Below, one piece after another: positions 7,228 through 11,288 of a stretch of DNA of 11,288 nt. Under the pieces are notes generated by a model. It ran no database searches. It had not been told where the DNA came from and was given only the letters and a program-made list of their open reading frames with translations. The translations under genes and the position numbers were made by a program. This DNA comes from Obelidium mucronatum. Taxonomy: Eukaryota; Chytridiomycota; Chytridiomycetes; Chytridiales; Chytriomycetaceae. How positions within the stretch are numbered: position 1 is the stretch's first letter; the number at the start of each line of letters is the position of its first letter. Location: contig JAIVFH010000653.1 of the NCBI GenBank assembly GCA_025765595.1, positions 1 to 11,288 on the forward strand, in the 5' to 3' direction.

Positions 7228-7933
7228 ATGGAGAAAAGTCTGGGCAAGGCTTCTTCAAAGTTTGGAAGAGATGCGAGCCAGGTAGAGCGCGTGAAAACTA
7301 GAAAAGGGAATTCAAAACAAAAGGCTCCTGCCCACTTTACGCAAGAAGCCGGTGTGCTAGCGTGGCGCCGTTGGCACGCCTATGTTGGCAGAAATTCCGC
7401 GCACAACACGAAAAGAAAAAAGAGGTTGCCGATTTGTGGCAGAAACCATGTGTAGAGCAATTTTTTTTTTTGTTTTTGCTTTGGCGCAGTACTTGCCGCC
7501 ATTGTTGAAAGCAATAGTGACCACAGACTCCATGGAGCGAGCGCCAAAGAAGCGTATGCAGGATGTGTCTTGGAGATTTTGCGTGCAGCCGCGAAAAAAA
7601 CTACAGCACACTGTATTCCCGCGTGGTCTCCCACCGCAGTACTGACAATGCCATCACCAGCTTAACTTCGGAGATCGGACGGGATCCGGTGCTTTTTGGT
7701 GTGTATGGCCGTAGTTGCAGGTTCTGTTTCTGTGTTGCGCTTTATACGATTGACAGCTGTCAAAAACAGCAAACTATGAAAAAAAAAAACTCTTTTTTCT
7801 TTGGAACCAGGGCGGCCCTTGAAATAAAGCCGGCTGTCAAAAAATAAAATTTGTTGTCTTGACAAACTGATTACCATAACAGATGTCCGCCTGCCTGTTT
7901 CTTTAGTTTTGGCTGCTATGAGGCATCTCAAAA
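7228..7933 (+). repeat. Unit 14, long type with private GAAGCG insertion, 706 bp
   Basis: GAAGCG stands at 7549-7554 where other units have a single T (net +5) between GCGCCAAA and TATGCAGG. The T tract is only T11 (7461-7471), one T is lost in GATTTTTGCG, and the A tract is A11. T11 and the GAAG-type insert are shared only with the next unit. Confidence 0.97.
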
Positions 7934-8642
7934 ATGGAGAAAAGTCTGGGCAAGGCTTCTTCAAAGTTTGGAAGAGATGCGAGCCAGGTAGAGCGCGTGA
8001 AAACTAGAAAAGGGAATTCAAAACAAAAGGCTCCTGCCCACTTTACGCAAGAAGCCGGTGTGCTAGCGTGGCGCCGTTGGCACGCCTATGTTGGCAGAAA
8101 TTCCGCGCACAACACGAAAAGAAAAAAGAGGTTGCCGATTTGTGGCAGAAACCATGTGTAGAGCAATTTTTTTTTTTGTTTTTGCTTTGGCGCAGTACTT
8201 GCCGCCATTGTTGAAAGCAATAGTGACCACAGACTCCATGGAGCGAGCGCCAAAGAAGGGTATTATGCAGGATGTGTCTTGGAGATTTTTGCGTGCAGCC
8301 GCGAAAAAAACTACAGCACACTGTATTCCCGCGTGGTCTCCCACCGCAGTACTGACAATGCCATCACCAGCTTAACTTCGGAGATCGGACGGGATCCGGT
8401 GCTTTTTGGTGTGTATGGCCGTAGTTGCAGGTTCTGTTTCTGTGTTGCGCTTTATACGATTGACAGCTGTCAAAAACAGCAAACTATGAAAAAAAAAACT
8501 CTTTTTTCTTTGGAACCAGGGCGGCCCTTGAAATAAAGCCGGCTGTCAAAAAATAAAATTTGTTGTCTTGACAAACTGATTACCATAACAGATGTCCGCC
8601 TGCCTGTTTCTTTAGTTTTGGCTGCTATGAGGCATCTCAAAA
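7934..8642 (+). repeat. Unit 15, long type with private GAAGGGTA insertion, 709 bp
   Basis: An 8-bp insertion, GAAGGGTA, lies at 8255-8262 at the same place as the insertion in unit 14, and the T tract is again T11 (8167-8177). It is the longest unit in the window. Confidence 0.97.
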
Positions 8643-9037
8643 ATGGAGAAAAGTCTGGGCAAGGCTTCTTCAAAGTTTGGAAGAGATGCGAGCCAGGTAG
8701 AGCGCGTGAAAACTAGAAAAGGGAATTCAAAACAAAAGGCTCCTGCCCACTTTACGCAAGAAGCCGGTGTGCTAGCGTGGCGCCGTTGGCACGCCTATGT
8801 TGGCAGAAATTCCGCGCACAACACGAAAAGAAAAAAGAGGTTGCCGATTTGTGGCAGAAACCATGTGTAGAGCAATTTTTTTTTTTTTTTTTGCTTTGGC
8901 GCAGTACTTGCCGCCATTGTTGAAAGCAATAGTGACCACAGACTCCATGGAGCGAGCGCCAAATTATGCAGGATGTGTCTTGGAGATTTTTGCGTGCAGC
9001 CGCGAAAAAAACTACAGCACACAAAGCCGGCTGTCAA
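8643..9037 (+). repeat. Unit 16, short type with uninterrupted T17, 395 bp
   Basis: The G that normally splits the T tract is absent, giving a pure run of 17 T (8876-8892). Otherwise equal to the short reference. The same variant is seen only in unit 18. Confidence 0.97.
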
Positions 9038-9740
9038 ATGGAGAAAAGTCTGGGCAAGGCTTCTTCAAAGTTTGGAAGAGATGCGAGCCAGGTAGAGCGC
9101 GTGAAAACTAGAAAAGGGAATTCAAAACAAAAGGCTCCTGCCCACTTTACGCAAGAAGCCGGTGTGCTAGCGTGGCGCCGTTGGCACGCCTATGTTGGCA
9201 GAAATTCCGCGCACAACACGAAAAGAAAAAAGAGGTTGCCGATTTGTGGCAGAAACCATGTGTAGAGCAATTTTTTTTTTTTTGTTTTTGCTTTGGCGCA
9301 GTACTTGCCGCCATTGTTGAAAGCAATAGTGACCACAGACTCCATGGAGCGAGCGCCAAATTATGCAGGATGTGTCTTGGAGATTTTTGCGTGCAGCCGC
9401 GAAAAAAACTACAGCACACTGTATTCCCGCGTGGTCTCCCACCGCAGTACTGACAATGCCATCACCAGCTTAACTTCGGAGATCGGACGGGATCCGGTGC
9501 TTTTTGGTGTGTATGGCCGTAGTTGCAGGTTCTGTTTCTGTGTTGCGCTTTATACGATTGACAGCTGTCAAAAACAGCAAACTATGAAAAAAAAAACTCT
9601 TTTTTCTTTGGAACCAGGGCGGCCCTTGAAATAAAGCCGGCTGTCAAAAAATAAAATTTGTTGTCTTGACAAACTGATTACCATAACAGATGTCCGCCTG
9701 CCTGTTTCTTTAGTTTTGGCTGCTATGAGGCATCTCAAAA
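9038..9740 (+). repeat. Unit 17, long type, 703 bp
   Basis: Differs from unit 2 only by one extra T (T13-G-T5). It sits between the two T17 units. Confidence 0.97.
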
Positions 9741-10135
9741 ATGGAGAAAAGTCTGGGCAAGGCTTCTTCAAAGTTTGGAAGAGATGCGAGCCAGGTAGAG
9801 CGCGTGAAAACTAGAAAAGGGAATTCAAAACAAAAGGCTCCTGCCCACTTTACGCAAGAAGCCGGTGTGCTAGCGTGGCGCCGTTGGCACGCCTATGTTG
9901 GCAGAAATTCCGCGCACAACACGAAAAGAAAAAAGAGGTTGCCGATTTGTGGCAGAAACCATGTGTAGAGCAATTTTTTTTTTTTTTTTTGCTTTGGCGC
10001 AGTACTTGCCGCCATTGTTGAAAGCAATAGTGACCACAGACTCCATGGAGCGAGCGCCAAATTATGCAGGATGTGTCTTGGAGATTTTTGCGTGCAGCCG
10101 CGAAAAAAACTACAGCACACAAAGCCGGCTGTCAA
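9741..10135 (+). repeat. Unit 18, short type with uninterrupted T17, 395 bp
   Basis: Carries the same pure T17 run (9974-9990) as unit 16, exactly 1098 bp downstream, and looks like its copy. Confidence 0.97.
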
Positions 10136-10530
10136 ATGGAGAAAAGTCTGGGCAAGGCTTCTTCAAAGTTTGGAAGAGATGCGAGCCAGGTAGAGCGCGT
10201 GAAAACTAGAAAAGGGAATTCAAAACAAAAGGCTCCTGCCCACTTTACGCAAGAAGCCGGTGTGCTAGCGTGGCGCCGTTGGCACGCCTATGTTGGCAGA
10301 AATTCCGCGCACAACACGAAAAGAAAAAAGAGGTTGCCGATTTGTGGCAGAAACCATGTGTAGAGCAATTTTTTTTTTTTGTTTTTGCTTTGGCGCAGTA
10401 CTTGCCGCCATTGTTGAAAGCAATAGTGACCACAGACTCCATGGAGCGAGCGCCAAATTATGCAGGATGTGTCTTGGAGATTTTTGCGTGCAGCCGCGAA
10501 AAAACTACAGCACACAAAGCCGGCTGTCAA
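10136..10530 (+). repeat. Unit 19, short type, 395 bp
   Basis: One A is lost in the A run after GCCGCG (A6 instead of A7). The change is shared with unit 20 and joins the 153-codon frame of this unit to the 75-codon frame of the next one. Confidence 0.97.
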
Positions 10531-10922
10531 ATGGAGAAAAGTCTGGGCAAGGCTTCTTCAAAGTTTGGAAGAGATGCGAGCCAGGTAGAGCGCGTGAAAA
10601 CTAGAAAAGGGAATTCAAAACAAAAGGCTCCTGCCCACTTTACGCAAGAAGCCGGTGTGCTAGCGTGGCGCCGTTGGCACGCCTATGTTGGCAGAAATTC
10701 CGCGCACAACACGAAAAGAAAAAAGAGGTTGCCGATTTGTGGCAGAAACCATGTGTAGAGCAATTTTTTTTTTTTTGTTTTTGCTTTGGCGGTACTTGCC
10801 GCCATTGTTGAACAATAGTGACCACAGACTCCATGGAGCGAGCGCCAAATTATGCAGGATGTGTCTTGGAGATTTTTGCGTGCAGCCGCGAAAAAACTAC
10901 AGCACACAAAGCCGGCTGTCAA
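10531..10922 (+). repeat. Unit 20, short type, 392 bp
   Basis: Two bases are lost in GGCGCAGTACT (here GGCGGTACT), two in TTGAAAGCAATAG (here TTGAACAATAG), and one A in the A7 run; the T tract is T13-G-T5. The 9-mer CGCAGTACT and the right-hand AGCAAT are both broken in this copy. Confidence 0.97.
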
Positions 10923-11288
10923 ATGGAGAAAAGTCTGGGCAAGGCTTCTTCAAAGTTTGGAAGAGATGCGAGCCAGGTAGAGCGCGTGAAAAACTAGAAA
11001 AGGGAATTCAAAACAAAAGGCTCCTGCCCACTTTACGCAAGAAGCCGGTGTGCTAGCGTGGCGCCGTTGGCACGCCTATGTTGGCAGAAATTCCGCGCAC
11101 AACACGAAAAGAAAAAAGAGGTTGCCGATTTGTGGCAGAAACCATGTGTAGAGCAATTTTTTTTTTTTGTTTTTGCTTTGGCGCAGTACTTGCCGCCATT
11201 GTTGAAAGCAATAGTGACCACAGACTCCATGGAGCGAGCGCCAAATTATGCAGGATGTGTCTTGGAGATTTTTGCGTGCAGCCGAAAA
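10923..11288 (+). repeat. Unit 21, 3'-truncated by window edge, type unknown
   Basis: Holds most of an A block, with an extra A in GTGAAAACTAG like unit 13 and T12-G-T5. It stops before the L/S decision point, so its type cannot be told. The last bases read GCCGAAAA, where all other copies read GCCGCGAAAA. Confidence 0.95.

Larger units (their letters stand above)
1..11288 (+). repeat. Tandem satellite-like array of 702-bp and 396-bp units
   Basis: The window is one uninterrupted head-to-tail array. It holds 10 complete long units, 9 complete short units and a partial unit at each end, and the unit lengths add up exactly to the window with no unique sequence between them. Long unit: A block 381 bp, B1 213 bp, core 15 bp, B2 93 bp. 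Short unit: A block plus core. Each unit has one EcoRI (GAATTC), one NcoI (CCATGG) and one NheI (GCTAGC) site; BamHI (GGATCC) and PvuII (CAGCTG) occur only in long units. Satellite or spacer DNA of a eukaryote is the best reading. The organism and chromosomal position (centromere, subtelomere, rDNA spacer or other) cannot be told from the sequence. Confidence 0.98.

Noticed and set aside
1..11288. CRISPR array
   Set aside because: The repeated part is hundreds of bases long and there are no unique spacers; units follow each other directly.
1..11288. Kinetoplast minicircle array
   Set aside because: The conserved minicircle box GGGGTTGGTGTA is absent and unit sizes vary within one array.

Overview
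The window lies entirely inside one head-to-tail tandem array of non-coding-looking DNA. No protein family, rRNA, tRNA or transposase is recognisable. All units run in the same direction, and both window ends fall inside a unit, so neither edge of the array is visible. Hand-counted GC over 3301-3600 is about 47%. Long T and A tracts, paired AATAAA motifs, a metazoan-like 3' splice-site look-alike and kilobases of repeated DNA without genes point to a eukaryotic satellite or spacer array. I cannot name the organism: no diagnostic gene or known repeat consensus is present.

Two unit lengths alternate irregularly: long (L, consensus 702 bp) and short (S, consensus 396 bp). Taking ATGGAGAAAAG as the unit start, the layout is a partial L (1-333), then L S S L L S L S L L S L L L S L S S S, then a partial unit (10923-11288). 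That makes 10 complete L and 9 complete S units. Every unit starts with a shared 381-bp A block. In L it is followed by B1 (213 bp), a 15-bp core (AAAGCCGGCTGTCAA) and B2 (93 bp). In S it is followed by the core alone. S therefore lacks two separate segments but keeps the 15 bp between them.

The A block is almost identical in L and S, so the two unit types are being homogenised together. Nearly all differences are 1-2 base indels, mostly in A or T runs; substitutions are very rare. Two sets of private variants, in neighbouring units 14/15 and in units 16/18, record recent local copying.

Short ORFs recur only because the DNA recurs. The most regular are a basic 75-codon ORF in A (intact in 13 of 20 copies) and a 153-codon ORF from A into B1 (open in 4 of 10 L units, depending on T-tract length). 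I treat neither as a gene. The features most worth following are the retained 15-bp core, a 14-bp palindrome TTGACAGCTGTCAA within a cluster of TTGACA/TGTCAA half-sites confined to the long-unit segment, and the variable T tract with a wandering G.
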